From Shewanella sp. OPT22 (GTDB lineage: Bacteria; Pseudomonadota; Gammaproteobacteria; Enterobacterales; Shewanellaceae): a stretch of 42,362 nt of DNA. The DNA lies in contig NZ_PGVH01000011.1 of assembly GCF_004168585.1 (NCBI RefSeq), positions 1 through 42,362 on the forward strand, given 5' to 3'. Made by a program: the position numbers and the translations under genes. Within the stretch, counting starts at the first letter, position 1; every line of letters begins with the position of its first letter. The notes below the pieces were generated by a model. That model had not been told where the DNA came from and ran no database searches. It worked only from the letters and a program-made list of their open reading frames with translations. Shown one piece after another: positions 17,779-25,228 of this stretch.

Positions 17779-18714
17779 TCATTTCTGCTTTAAATCAATA
17801 CTGCTCAACCAATGCTCAAAGTCCATCATGTTACCTGGCAAAATGACCTTGTTTCCTTGCTGGCTCAACCCTTTAAATTGCTTCAAGTACTGCTCACCTA
17901 ATTGCATTCTTAATGCATTTTGACCACCAGGGGCTGCAATCACGTCGGCTAACATTGCAATGGAGCTTGCTGTAGCTTTCGAAATTGTTAATATTTCTTC
18001 AGCTTTACCTTCAGCTTCATTAATCCGCTTTTGCATTTCACCTTCAGAGCGATTTATCACCTCAGCTTTAATACCTTCTGATCGATTAATTTTACTCTGT
18101 TTATCACCTTCTGATTTTGCAAGTACGGCTCTGCGTTCACGCTCGGCATTAACCTGCATTTCCATCGCATTTTTAACCGTTTGCGGTGGCGTAATATTTT
18201 TTATTTCATATCGGTGAACACGAATCCCCCACATTGCCCCAGCTTGATCTAGTACTTCTACCACTTTTGCAGAAATCACGTCACGCTCTTCAAAAGTACG
18301 ATCAAGCTCTAATGTGCCAATAACTGAACGGGTTGTCGTTTGCGCCAGTTGAATGGCTGCATAGCGATAGTCGGTAATGCCATAACTGGCTTTGACCGGA
18401 TCAACGACCGAAATATAAATCACACCATCGACTTCTACATTCACTTCATCTTTCGAGAAACACTCTTGTGGCGGTACGCTAATGGTTTCTTCTTTAAGGT
18501 CGTGTAGATAAGCGACTTTATCGAAAAATGGGATAAGGGCATGAAACCCCGCATCTAACGTACTGTGATATTTACCCAAACGTTCAACAATATAGGCAGA
18601 TTTAGTGGGTACCAAACGGATCGATTGAAACAACTTCAAAATAAAGACAATAAACAACAGTCCCCAAATTGCCATGACGATAAAGTCAGTATTAAGTTCA
18701 AAACCTTGCATCAT
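17779..18714 (-). CDS. SPFH/Band 7 (stomatin/QmcA-like) membrane protein, second copy
   Basis: 311 residues: a short N-terminal transmembrane helix (about 11-30), an SPFH/Band 7 domain (35-200) with VEVDGVIYISV and AQTTTRSVIGTLELD typical of the family, a coiled-coil segment rich in RSEG and EGE repeats (190-245), and a variable C-terminus. Such proteins oligomerise into ring- or dome-like assemblies on the inner membrane and are linked to membrane microdomains and protease control. Its start codon overlaps the stop of the preceding SPFH gene by 4 bases (ATGA), so the two are translationally coupled, which suggests a hetero-oligomer. It is the last gene before a strong terminator. Confidence 0.92.
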   Translation of the reverse strand: MMQGFELNTDFIVMAIWGLLFIVFILKLFQSIRLVPTKSAYIVERLGKYHSTLDAGFHALIPFFDKVAYLHDLKEETISVPPQECFSKDEVNVEVDGVIYISVVDPVKASYGITDYRYAAIQLAQTTTRSVIGTLELDRTFEERDVISAKVVEVLDQAGAMWGIRVHRYEIKNITPPQTVKNAMEMQVNAERERRAVLAKSEGDKQSKINRSEGIKAEVINRSEGEMQKRINEAEGKAEEILTISKATASSIAMLADVIAAPGGQNALRMQLGEQYLKQFKGLSQQGNKVILPGNMMDFEHWLSSIDLKQK

Positions 18715-19640
18715 GCATTTCCTCCATGCTGTCCTTTCATCGTTGCAGTGACTTGCTCCATCCCCTCGAAAAAGCCTTCTAATTTAGCAACTTCTGTTGG
18801 TACAACAGAAACTTGAGTCGTTTCTAAAATTTCACCGACTTGCTTAATAAACTGTTCTTTCAGCAACATATTCATGGCTTCATTGCCGCCTGATTTTGCT
18901 AATGCTTCAGAAATATTAGCCATGCCTTGTGCTTTAGCGTTGGCAATAATTTCAATCTCTTGACCAGTGCCTTTTGCCTCGTTAATTCGCTTTTGCTTTT
19001 CACCTTCAGACAAATTAATTGCTTCTTGGCGGTCACCCTCTGATGTATTAATGGTTGCCGCTTTTTCTGCATTCGCTAGGGTGATTTCAGCACGCTTTTG
19101 TCGTTCCGCTTCCATTTGTTTTTCAAGAGTATGAATAACATGAGGTGACGGAGATATATTGCGGATTTCGTAACGTAAAACTTTAATCCCCCAAGGCTCA
19201 GAGGCAATATCAATTTCACGAACAATGGACTCATTCAAGCTTTCGCGTTCAGAAAACGTTTTGCTTAAACTGAGTTTACCAATCTCTGAACGCATTGTGG
19301 TTTGTGCTAGGTTTACCGCAGCACGGCGATAATCTTCAATCCCATAACTGGCAAGTTGACCGTCCATGACTTTTAAATACACTAAGCCATCAACTTCTAA
19401 CTGAGTATTATCTTTAGAAATACAGCTCTGAGTAGGCACATCTAATACTTGCTCGCGAGTGTCATGCTTGTAGGCCACCCTATCTAAAAATGGAATTAAG
19501 AAGTGGAAACCAGGTTGTAATACCGCTCTGAATTTACCTAAACGTTCAATTACCGCAACCTCGCGCATGGGCACAACGAGCATGAGCTTGTAAATAATAA
19601 ATAGGAAAATCAGAAATATGATTGTAGGTGTAAGTAACAT
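18711..19640 (-). CDS. SPFH/Band 7 (QmcA-like) membrane protein, first copy
   Basis: 309 residues, similar in plan to the downstream copy: N-terminal transmembrane helix (about 4-22), SPFH domain with VIERLGKFRAVLQPGFHFLIP and VDGLVYLKVMDG, and a coiled coil with NTSEGDRQEAINLSEGEKQ-type heptads near 205-230. E. coli QmcA is about the same length and is also encoded next to an NfeD-type protein. The gene follows nfeD after 5 bases and overlaps the second SPFH gene by 4 bases. The two copies are clearly homologous but differ at many positions, so the duplication is not recent. Confidence 0.92.
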   Translation of the reverse strand: MLLTPTIIFLIFLFIIYKLMLVVPMREVAVIERLGKFRAVLQPGFHFLIPFLDRVAYKHDTREQVLDVPTQSCISKDNTQLEVDGLVYLKVMDGQLASYGIEDYRRAAVNLAQTTMRSEIGKLSLSKTFSERESLNESIVREIDIASEPWGIKVLRYEIRNISPSPHVIHTLEKQMEAERQKRAEITLANAEKAATINTSEGDRQEAINLSEGEKQKRINEAKGTGQEIEIIANAKAQGMANISEALAKSGGNEAMNMLLKEQFIKQVGEILETTQVSVVPTEVAKLEGFFEGMEQVTATMKGQHGGNA

Positions 19641-19645
19641 GTGCT

Positions 19646-20107
19646 TTAGTCCTTTTCTTCATTTCTTTCGACAACAAATGCAATATTTTGTTGACAAATT
19701 ATTCGCACGACCTCTCCGGCCTCGATGACGGTACCGTCTGCGACAGCCGGCCAATCTGAACCTTGAAAGTGAATCCGTCCCTGTTTCTCTCCTGGACCAA
19801 TGTTTTCTCTAACTTCTGCAACTTGTCCGAAAATGTCAATGGCTTCATCAGTGTTATCCACATGAGAATCTCCGCCAATCATTTTTTGGGTCAGGCCTCT
19901 AAAACCTAAAAGTAAAACAATTGAGGTGATAAACCAAACCGTTAAGCTTTGACTGATGCCTTCTACAATACCTCCCCAAAGTAAACTCGACACGACAATA
20001 CATGCTGCGCCAAGAAGAATTACAATGCCTCCTGGCAAGATAATTTCGGCGAGAATGAGAAATAGTCCAATGATGGCCCAGACAACAACAGGATCTGAAA
20101 AGCTCAT
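19646..20107 (-). CDS. NfeD-family membrane protein (YbbK-like)
   Basis: 153 residues: hydrophobic helices in the first 75 residues, then a C-terminal soluble OB-fold-like domain (about 85-150) with GQVAEVRENIGPGEKQGRIHFQGSDWPA typical of short NfeD proteins. NfeD proteins partner SPFH proteins encoded beside them. It is the first gene of a three-gene operon, has an AGGAG ribosome binding site 8 bases before the ATG at 20107, and is preceded by a near-consensus promoter. The short form lacks the ClpP-like protease domain of long NfeD. Confidence 0.92.
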   Translation of the reverse strand: MSFSDPVVVWAIIGLFLILAEIILPGGIVILLGAACIVVSSLLWGGIVEGISQSLTVWFITSIVLLLGFRGLTQKMIGGDSHVDNTDEAIDIFGQVAEVRENIGPGEKQGRIHFQGSDWPAVADGTVIEAGEVVRIICQQNIAFVVERNEEKD

Positions 20108-20143
20108 CTTTGCTCCTTGGTAAAAACCTTAACTTGATTATGG

Positions 20144-20172
20144 TTTATACAACCCACGACATAATATGTCAA
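20144..20172 (-). promoter_or_regulatory. Sigma-70 promoter of the nfeD-SPFH operon
   Basis: On the minus strand TTGACA (20167-20172) and TATAAA (20144-20149) are separated by exactly 17 bases, 36 bases before the nfeD start codon. It lies between the udp terminator and nfeD, as expected for an independent unit. Such a strong match suggests constitutive expression. Confidence 0.75.
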
Positions 20173-20212
20173 GAAAAGTTATGCCTCTAATGATTCGGCT
20201 AAGTTTCTCGCA

Positions 20213-20238
20213 CAAAAAAGCAGACTCGAAAGTCTGCT
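20213..20238 (-). terminator. Terminator of udp
   Basis: Minus-strand hairpin AGCAGACT-TTCG-AGTCTGCT (20219-20238), an 8-bp perfect stem with a UUCG loop, followed by six T residues (20213-20218). It starts 31 bases after the udp stop codon. Confidence 0.92.
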
Positions 20239-20268
20239 TAATATTCTCTGTATAATATGTAACTATTA

Positions 20269-21024
20269 TTAAAGTAGTTTTTTCGCTGCTGCGACAACAA
20301 TGCTTACAGCACTGACTTCTGTTTTCTTCATTGTTGCTTCATCTGGAATCTCTTGTTGTGTACGATTCACAATTACACCCGCTACACACGCTGCACGCCA
20401 GCCTTGAGATGCACACATAGTAAACAGTGTTGAAGATTCCATTTCATAGTTCAACACACCAAGATCTTGCCACTCTTGCATTGAACCTTTAAAGCGGCGA
20501 GTAACGCGACCTGATACTGTGTCATATCGCTCTTGACCAGGATAGAAAGTATCCGACGATGCAGTAATACCGATATGAGGCTCAAGTCCTGCGTCACGAC
20601 ATGCTTCAACCATTGCTGTTGTACAAGTGAAGTCAGCTACCGCAGGGTATTCCATAGGTGCAAAGTGCAAGCTTGCGCCATCGAGGCGAACTGAAGCTTG
20701 AGTCACAATCACATCACCAACATTTACGTGTTCTTGAATGGCACCAGTGGTACCCACACGTAAGAACGTTGATACACCAAGCTGTGCTAATTCTTCTACA
20801 GCGATAGACGTCGATGGGCCACCAATACCAGTTGAACATACCACTACAGCTTTACCGTCAATATACCCAAGATAACTGGTGTACTCACGATGGCTCGCTA
20901 AGAACGTTGGTTCATCCATCAGTTCTGCAATTCGTTTTACACGCTCTGGATCGCCTGGAACAATAGCAAGTGCTGCACCATCCAACATCTCTTTGGTCAA
21001 GCCAAGATGAAATACATCTGACAT
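20269..21024 (-). CDS. udp: Uridine phosphorylase
   Basis: 251 residues, about the length of E. coli Udp (253). The enzyme converts uridine and phosphate to uracil and ribose-1-phosphate in the cytoplasm for pyrimidine salvage. Family features include GDPERVKRI with the phosphate-binding Arg near the N-terminus, [25 protein letters not shown], the nucleoside-binding [10 protein letters not shown] near 185-195 and the [11 protein letters not shown] loop. It is a single-gene unit with its own terminator. A CRP-like site lies 77-92 bases upstream, which fits the known catabolite control of udp in enterics and vibrios, although here it is only a sequence match. Confidence 0.96.
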   Translation of the reverse strand: MSDVFHLGLTKEMLDGAALAIVPGDPERVKRIAELMDEPTFLASHREYTSYLGYIDGKAVVVCSTGIGGPSTSIAVEELAQLGVSTFLRVGTTGAIQEHVNVGDVIVTQASVRLDGASLHFAPMEYPAVADFTCTTAMVEACRDAGLEPHIGITASSDTFYPGQERYDTVSGRVTRRFKGSMQEWQDLGVLNYEMESSTLFTMCASQGWRAACVAGVIVNRTQQEIPDEATMKKTEVSAVSIVVAAAKKLL

Positions 21025-21100
21025 TAGGAACCCCTTTGTTTAATTTTTGTAAATTTTTTAAATATTGATCAATACTTTACCCTAGCTGACTATCAGATAG

Positions 21101-21116
21101 GGTTAACTAGATCACA
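21101..21116. promoter_or_regulatory. Candidate CRP site upstream of udp
   Basis: GGTTAACTAGATCACA matches the CRP consensus TGTGA-N6-TCACA at 8 of 10 defined positions, with one perfect half-site. It is 77-92 bases upstream of the udp start codon in a 120-base intergenic region. A perfect 12-bp palindrome TATTGATCAATA lies nearer the gene (about 21062-21075). Confidence 0.35.
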
Positions 21117-21147
21117 ATCTTTTGGATTGAATTATAGTTGAAGAGTA

Positions 21148-21594
21148 TTAGAGAAGCATATCCCTATGTGGAATGCCGTCCTCTAAATACATTTCAGAAT
21201 GATTTTTGAAGCCGAATGAATGGTAAAAAGGCAGTAAATACTCCTGAGCTCCAATTTGAATATGTTGATTCGGCCAATATTGACGGATCGCATCAACAGA
21301 AGCTTGCACTACCTTTCGAGCCAGACCTTGGTTTCGAAATTTTTTTGCAACAGCCACTCGACCAATACTCGGTTCAGGATAGCTCTGGTTGGGAGGCAGT
21401 ATGCGACTATAAGCCATCAACGCTTTATCCTGATTTAAATAATATAAATGCAACGTTTCTGGATGCCTATCCTTTTCATCTAAGTCAGCATAAGCACACG
21501 CTTGCTCTACAACAAACACATCACATCTTAGCTTGAGTATCTCATAGAGCTCATCAGTACTCAGTGTTGAAAATGATTTAACTTGTAGCGCCAT
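21148..21594 (-). CDS. elaA: ElaA-type GNAT acetyltransferase
   Basis: 148 residues with the GNAT fold. The opening (LRCDVFVVEQACAYADLDEKDRHPET) is the diagnostic ElaA signature, and IGRVAVAKKFRNQGLARKVV carries the acetyl-CoA-binding R/QxxGxG/A loop (RNQGLA). The end (GIPHRDML) also matches ElaA. The acceptor substrate is unknown. I chose the ATG at 21594 because it aligns with the usual ElaA N-terminus; it shares one base with the stop codon of the deacetylase gene (TAATG). An ATG five codons upstream at 21609 is possible. It is cotranscribed with the deacetylase. Confidence 0.88.
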   Translation of the reverse strand: MALQVKSFSTLSTDELYEILKLRCDVFVVEQACAYADLDEKDRHPETLHLYYLNQDKALMAYSRILPPNQSYPEPSIGRVAVAKKFRNQGLARKVVQASVDAIRQYWPNQHIQIGAQEYLLPFYHSFGFKNHSEMYLEDGIPHRDMLL

Positions 21595-22646
21595 TACTCT
21601 TTTATCCATTCACCAGTTAATTTAGGCTTTATCCACGCATGAGAAAACCAGTAATAACCCGACTTTGATTTACTCGGTGCGGTACAATTATAACGAAAGC
21701 GTCCCGCTGGCATATCTGATTTTGCTTGAATTTCGAAGCTATTATCGCTGATCCACTTTGGTTTTTGTGCACCTTGCCTTGTGATAAAACACATGACCTG
21801 ACTGGCATACATATCATTCATGTCGAGTATTAGTGTCAATTTTGGCTTCGTTTGATTTGCCGCTAACTCAGGGTTGATTGGCACTTGTTTCACCACAGGC
21901 ATATTTAAACTGGTAAATTTAGCTTTGAGTGATTTCAGGCTCGTGTATGCCCCAGCAATCGGAAAGCGTGCGAGCGACTGTAAATTTGAATACTGACCAA
22001 CAGCACCTGACTGCTGACCTAATGCTGCAAAACCTTGCGTTTTCAACATTGCCATAATATCGGAATTATACTCACCATACGGATACGCCAATACTTTATG
22101 GCTTTGGCCTGTATGTTTCTTGATTATAGCTTCCGTTTTTTCAATATTATTTTGAACTCTCGCTAACCAATCAGCCTGTGTTTCGTTTGTTAATCGGCGA
22201 ATAAGATGATCATGCCCATAGCTATGATTCATGATCTCAGCGCCTTCATTGGCAATTTTATTGATCTGCTGCCAACTCATCATATTGCGATACTTCATCT
22301 CAATCGGTTTAATTGCAATAAACATCGCATAGGGAAAACCATGCTTTTTTAAAATAGGATGAGCATTTTCAAGAATACTCTTGTAGCCATCATCGAAAGT
22401 GATCGCAATGGTTCTGTCTGGTAATGCTTTTTTGGCTTTTAATGCTTCGATCAGAGTAGAAAGCTTGATAACGTTAAAGTTGTTATCCGCTAAATACTGC
22501 ATCTGCTCGGCGAATTGAGTAGGCGTCACACTGGTTACCGCTGGGGAGTCAGTGTCTACGTGATGATATTGAATAATCACCGCACTTTTTACCGGCAGGG
22601 CAAACAATAGTAAACTGAGCCACATTATTTTTTTAAACACATGCAT
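21594..22646 (-). CDS. Secreted polysaccharide deacetylase (NodB/CE4 family)
   Basis: 350 residues with a signal peptide (about 1-22). The NodB homology domain contains TFDDG at 83-87 (catalytic Asp85 and metal-binding Asp86) and the metal-binding HSYGH at 141-145, so the active site looks complete. CE4 enzymes remove acetyl groups from N-acetylglucosamine-containing or other polysaccharides. A C-terminal region of about 115 residues (from about 235) has no obvious family; it contains a beta-rich segment with two Cys. The gene starts only 20 bases from the divergent MATE gene and overlaps elaA downstream by one base. Confidence 0.88.
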   Translation of the reverse strand: MHVFKKIMWLSLLLFALPVKSAVIIQYHHVDTDSPAVTSVTPTQFAEQMQYLADNNFNVIKLSTLIEALKAKKALPDRTIAITFDDGYKSILENAHPILKKHGFPYAMFIAIKPIEMKYRNMMSWQQINKIANEGAEIMNHSYGHDHLIRRLTNETQADWLARVQNNIEKTEAIIKKHTGQSHKVLAYPYGEYNSDIMAMLKTQGFAALGQQSGAVGQYSNLQSLARFPIAGAYTSLKSLKAKFTSLNMPVVKQVPINPELAANQTKPKLTLILDMNDMYASQVMCFITRQGAQKPKWISDNSFEIQAKSDMPAGRFRYNCTAPSKSKSGYYWFSHAWIKPKLTGEWIKE

Positions 22647-22666
22647 TTCCCTGGAACCTTGCCTAA

Positions 22667-24016
22667 ATGAGTCGATTACAATTTTTATTTTCTAAACAAC
22701 AACATCATCGACTCTGGTCTTTAGCTATTCCTATCATTATCTCCAACATCAGTGTGCCGTTAATCGGATTAATTGATACCGCAATGATAGGTCATTTATC
22801 TGCGGCCTATTATTTAGGAGGCGTAGCCTTAGGGTCAACCATTATTAGTATGATTTCGTGGCTTCTTGGTTTTTTAAGAATGTCTACCACTGGGTTAACG
22901 GCGCAAGCTTCTGGTAAAAATGATCATAATGATTCCTTTAAGGTACTCATTCAAAGTTCTGCATTAGCTCTCATCCTCGCCTGTATCGTTTTAATATTGC
23001 AAACGCCGATTTTGAATTCTGCATTGTGGTTTGCTGACGCCAGCAAAGAAGTCATTTTTTACTGTAAACAATACATAGAGATCCGCATCTGGTCATTACC
23101 TTTTGTACTGGTCAATATGGTCATGCTGGGATGGTTACTGGGACAAAAATTACCAAAAGTGGCGATGTGGCAAGTCATCATAGCTAATGTCATCAACTTG
23201 CTCTTGGATATCTGGTTTATCATCATTTTAGACTGGAAAGTGGAAGGTGCAGCTTGGGCATCATTGATTGCAGACATGACCGCCTTTGTCGTCGCACTGA
23301 TTGTTGTATTAAAACAATGCAGTAAACTGCCACACATGGTTATATTAAACTGGAAAGCAACCCTCTTTAAAGCGGGATATATCAAGCTGATCAGCTTAAA
23401 TACAAATATTTTCATTCGCAGTTTGTGCTTACAACTCACCTTAGCATTTATGACATTCTATGCTGCGAAGCACGGCGACAATGTGTTGGCGGCTAATGCT
23501 ATCTTACTCAACCTTTTGCTTTTGATCTCATACGGCCTTGACGGTATTGCCTATTACGCTGAGGTGGAAGTCGGTAACGCATACAGTCAAAAGAAGTGGC
23601 AACGTTTAAATAATACCGTTTGGATGGCCTGGTTTTGGTCTGGTGCTGTTGCGGCTTTATTTGCTCTCATCTTCTTCAGTCATGGCGACCTATTCATCGA
23701 GATGATGACCAATGTAAATGCCGTTATCGACTCTGCAAAAGCACATTTATTCTGGTTAGCGTTGATGCCGCTTTGGGCCTACAGCAGTTATTTATTCGAT
23801 GGTGTATTCATCGGAGCTTCTAAAGGCAGCCAAATGAGAAACAGCATGCTGTTCTCAACCATCGTCATCTTTTTTCCAACTTGGTATTTACTCCAAGATT
23901 ACGATAACCATGCGTTATGGGCTGCACTCAGTGCTTTTATGTTCAGCCGGAGCGCAACTTTAGGGGCTTACTTTATTTATTCTGATGGCTTAAAGAATGC
24001 GCATTCTGATAACTGA
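22667..24016 (+). CDS. MATE-family efflux transporter (DinF-like)
   Basis: 449 residues with about 12 transmembrane helices. The opening SLAIPIIISNISVPLIGLIDTAMIGHL is the DinF-type MATE signature, and STTGLTAQASGKND follows the fourth hydrophobic stretch as in DinF. MATE proteins export cationic compounds in exchange for protons or sodium. The start at 22667 lies 20 bases from the start of the divergent deacetylase gene. The final 44 bases overlap, tail to tail, with the sugar dehydrogenase gene on the opposite strand. The substrate cannot be told from sequence. Confidence 0.92.
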   Translation: MSRLQFLFSKQQHHRLWSLAIPIIISNISVPLIGLIDTAMIGHLSAAYYLGGVALGSTIISMISWLLGFLRMSTTGLTAQASGKNDHNDSFKVLIQSSALALILACIVLILQTPILNSALWFADASKEVIFYCKQYIEIRIWSLPFVLVNMVMLGWLLGQKLPKVAMWQVIIANVINLLLDIWFIIILDWKVEGAAWASLIADMTAFVVALIVVLKQCSKLPHMVILNWKATLFKAGYIKLISLNTNIFIRSLCLQLTLAFMTFYAAKHGDNVLAANAILLNLLLLISYGLDGIAYYAEVEVGNAYSQKKWQRLNNTVWMAWFWSGAVAALFALIFFSHGDLFIEMMTNVNAVIDSAKAHLFWLALMPLWAYSSYLFDGVFIGASKGSQMRNSMLFSTIVIFFPTWYLLQDYDNHALWAALSAFMFSRSATLGAYFIYSDGLKNAHSDN

Positions 24017-25103
24017 CTCGATAGACAGCATTGGCATAATCATCAGAAATTAAAATTGAACCATCAGGCATATTTAAAATATCTACAGGGCGGCCTAATA
24101 CTTGGTTTTTGTCACCTAACCAGCCAGAAATAAACGGCTTCACTTGCGTTATTTTGCTGCCATTCAATGTGGCAAGCATGATGCGGTACCCCACTGGCGT
24201 AGTTCGATTCCATGAACCGTGCTGGGCAATAAGTATTTGGTTTTGATAGGGCTTAGGGAATTGATTACCAGTGTAAAACGTCATTCCAAGCGGTGCCACA
24301 TGAGCCTGAAATTTATGCTCAGGTTTGGTTAAATTTTTGGGAATAGGCTTTCCAATGTAATCAGGCGCTGCAACGTTATCGCCATATACATAAGGGAATC
24401 CAAAATCTTCCCCCTTGTTTGATACACGATTTAACTCATCTGGCGGTGTATCATCACCCAGCATATCTTGGCCGTTATCGGTAAACCATAAAGCACCAGA
24501 CTTTGGCTGCCAGTCAAACCCTACACTATTGCGTACACCTCGAGCCATTATCTCGATATCGTCAGTAGAATTAATTTTTACAATGGTGCCAAAAATGGGT
24601 TGTGTGTCTCGATAAAAACAAGTATTACAAGGCATTCCCACCGCCGTATACAACTCACCTTTAGGTGAAAACTTTATGTATTTATAACCATGCCAGCGCT
24701 TATTTGGAAAACTACCAACTGCACCATTAGCAATAGCTTTTATTGATTTTTGAGTATGAGTTAAAGAATAGATTGAAACTTTATCGAGCTCTCCTACATA
24801 TAATTTACCTTGATGGAAACTCACGCCATTTGGGTAATTCAAATTACTCAGAAGCGTAATTACTTTTTTAGCTTTGTTTTTAGAGGCGTTTGGGATTAAC
24901 GCATACACCTTTCCTTCACCTCTGCTCCCAACATACACAACACCGTGGTCATCGACAGCAAGCTGGCGAGCACCATCAACGTTCTCGGCATAAGTTTGAA
25001 TATGAAAACCACTTGGAAAGAATAGCTTATCTAAAGAGGCCGCACTGAGCTTAAAAGGTATTGCTAATATCACACAAAATAGATAGAAATATATTGTTCT
25101 CAT
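23973..25103 (-). CDS. Secreted PQQ-type sugar dehydrogenase (sorbosone dehydrogenase-like)
   Basis: 376 residues: signal peptide (about 1-21) and a six-bladed beta-propeller of the soluble glucose/sorbosone dehydrogenase family. Family features include FHIQTYAENVDGARQLAV, the PNKRWHGYKYIKFSP strand, GMPCNTC with the conserved paired Cys, ARGVRNSVGFDWQP, WFTDNGQDMLGDD and the closing GRPVDILNMPDGSILISDD. Such enzymes oxidise aldoses in the periplasm using pyrroloquinoline quinone. The ATG at 25103 is chosen because it opens the signal peptide; the longer frame starts with GTG and adds ten polar residues. No PQQ synthesis genes are in the window. The 3' end overlaps the MATE gene by 44 bases. 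Confidence 0.87.
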   Translation of the reverse strand: MRTIYFYLFCVILAIPFKLSAASLDKLFFPSGFHIQTYAENVDGARQLAVDDHGVVYVGSRGEGKVYALIPNASKNKAKKVITLLSNLNYPNGVSFHQGKLYVGELDKVSIYSLTHTQKSIKAIANGAVGSFPNKRWHGYKYIKFSPKGELYTAVGMPCNTCFYRDTQPIFGTIVKINSTDDIEIMARGVRNSVGFDWQPKSGALWFTDNGQDMLGDDTPPDELNRVSNKGEDFGFPYVYGDNVAAPDYIGKPIPKNLTKPEHKFQAHVAPLGMTFYTGNQFPKPYQNQILIAQHGSWNRTTPVGYRIMLATLNGSKITQVKPFISGWLGDKNQVLGRPVDILNMPDGSILISDDYANAVYRVSYQNAHSLSHQNK

Positions 25104-25228
25104 ATGCCGTTTATTTATGATTGAAGTCAACACATTAATAACAAATATTAATCAGAAAGTCTTGAGTTTACTTAATAATTAAACCTCTGGTGTAGTAGAG
25201 AAAAAGCTATAAAGTTCACCATAGGATA

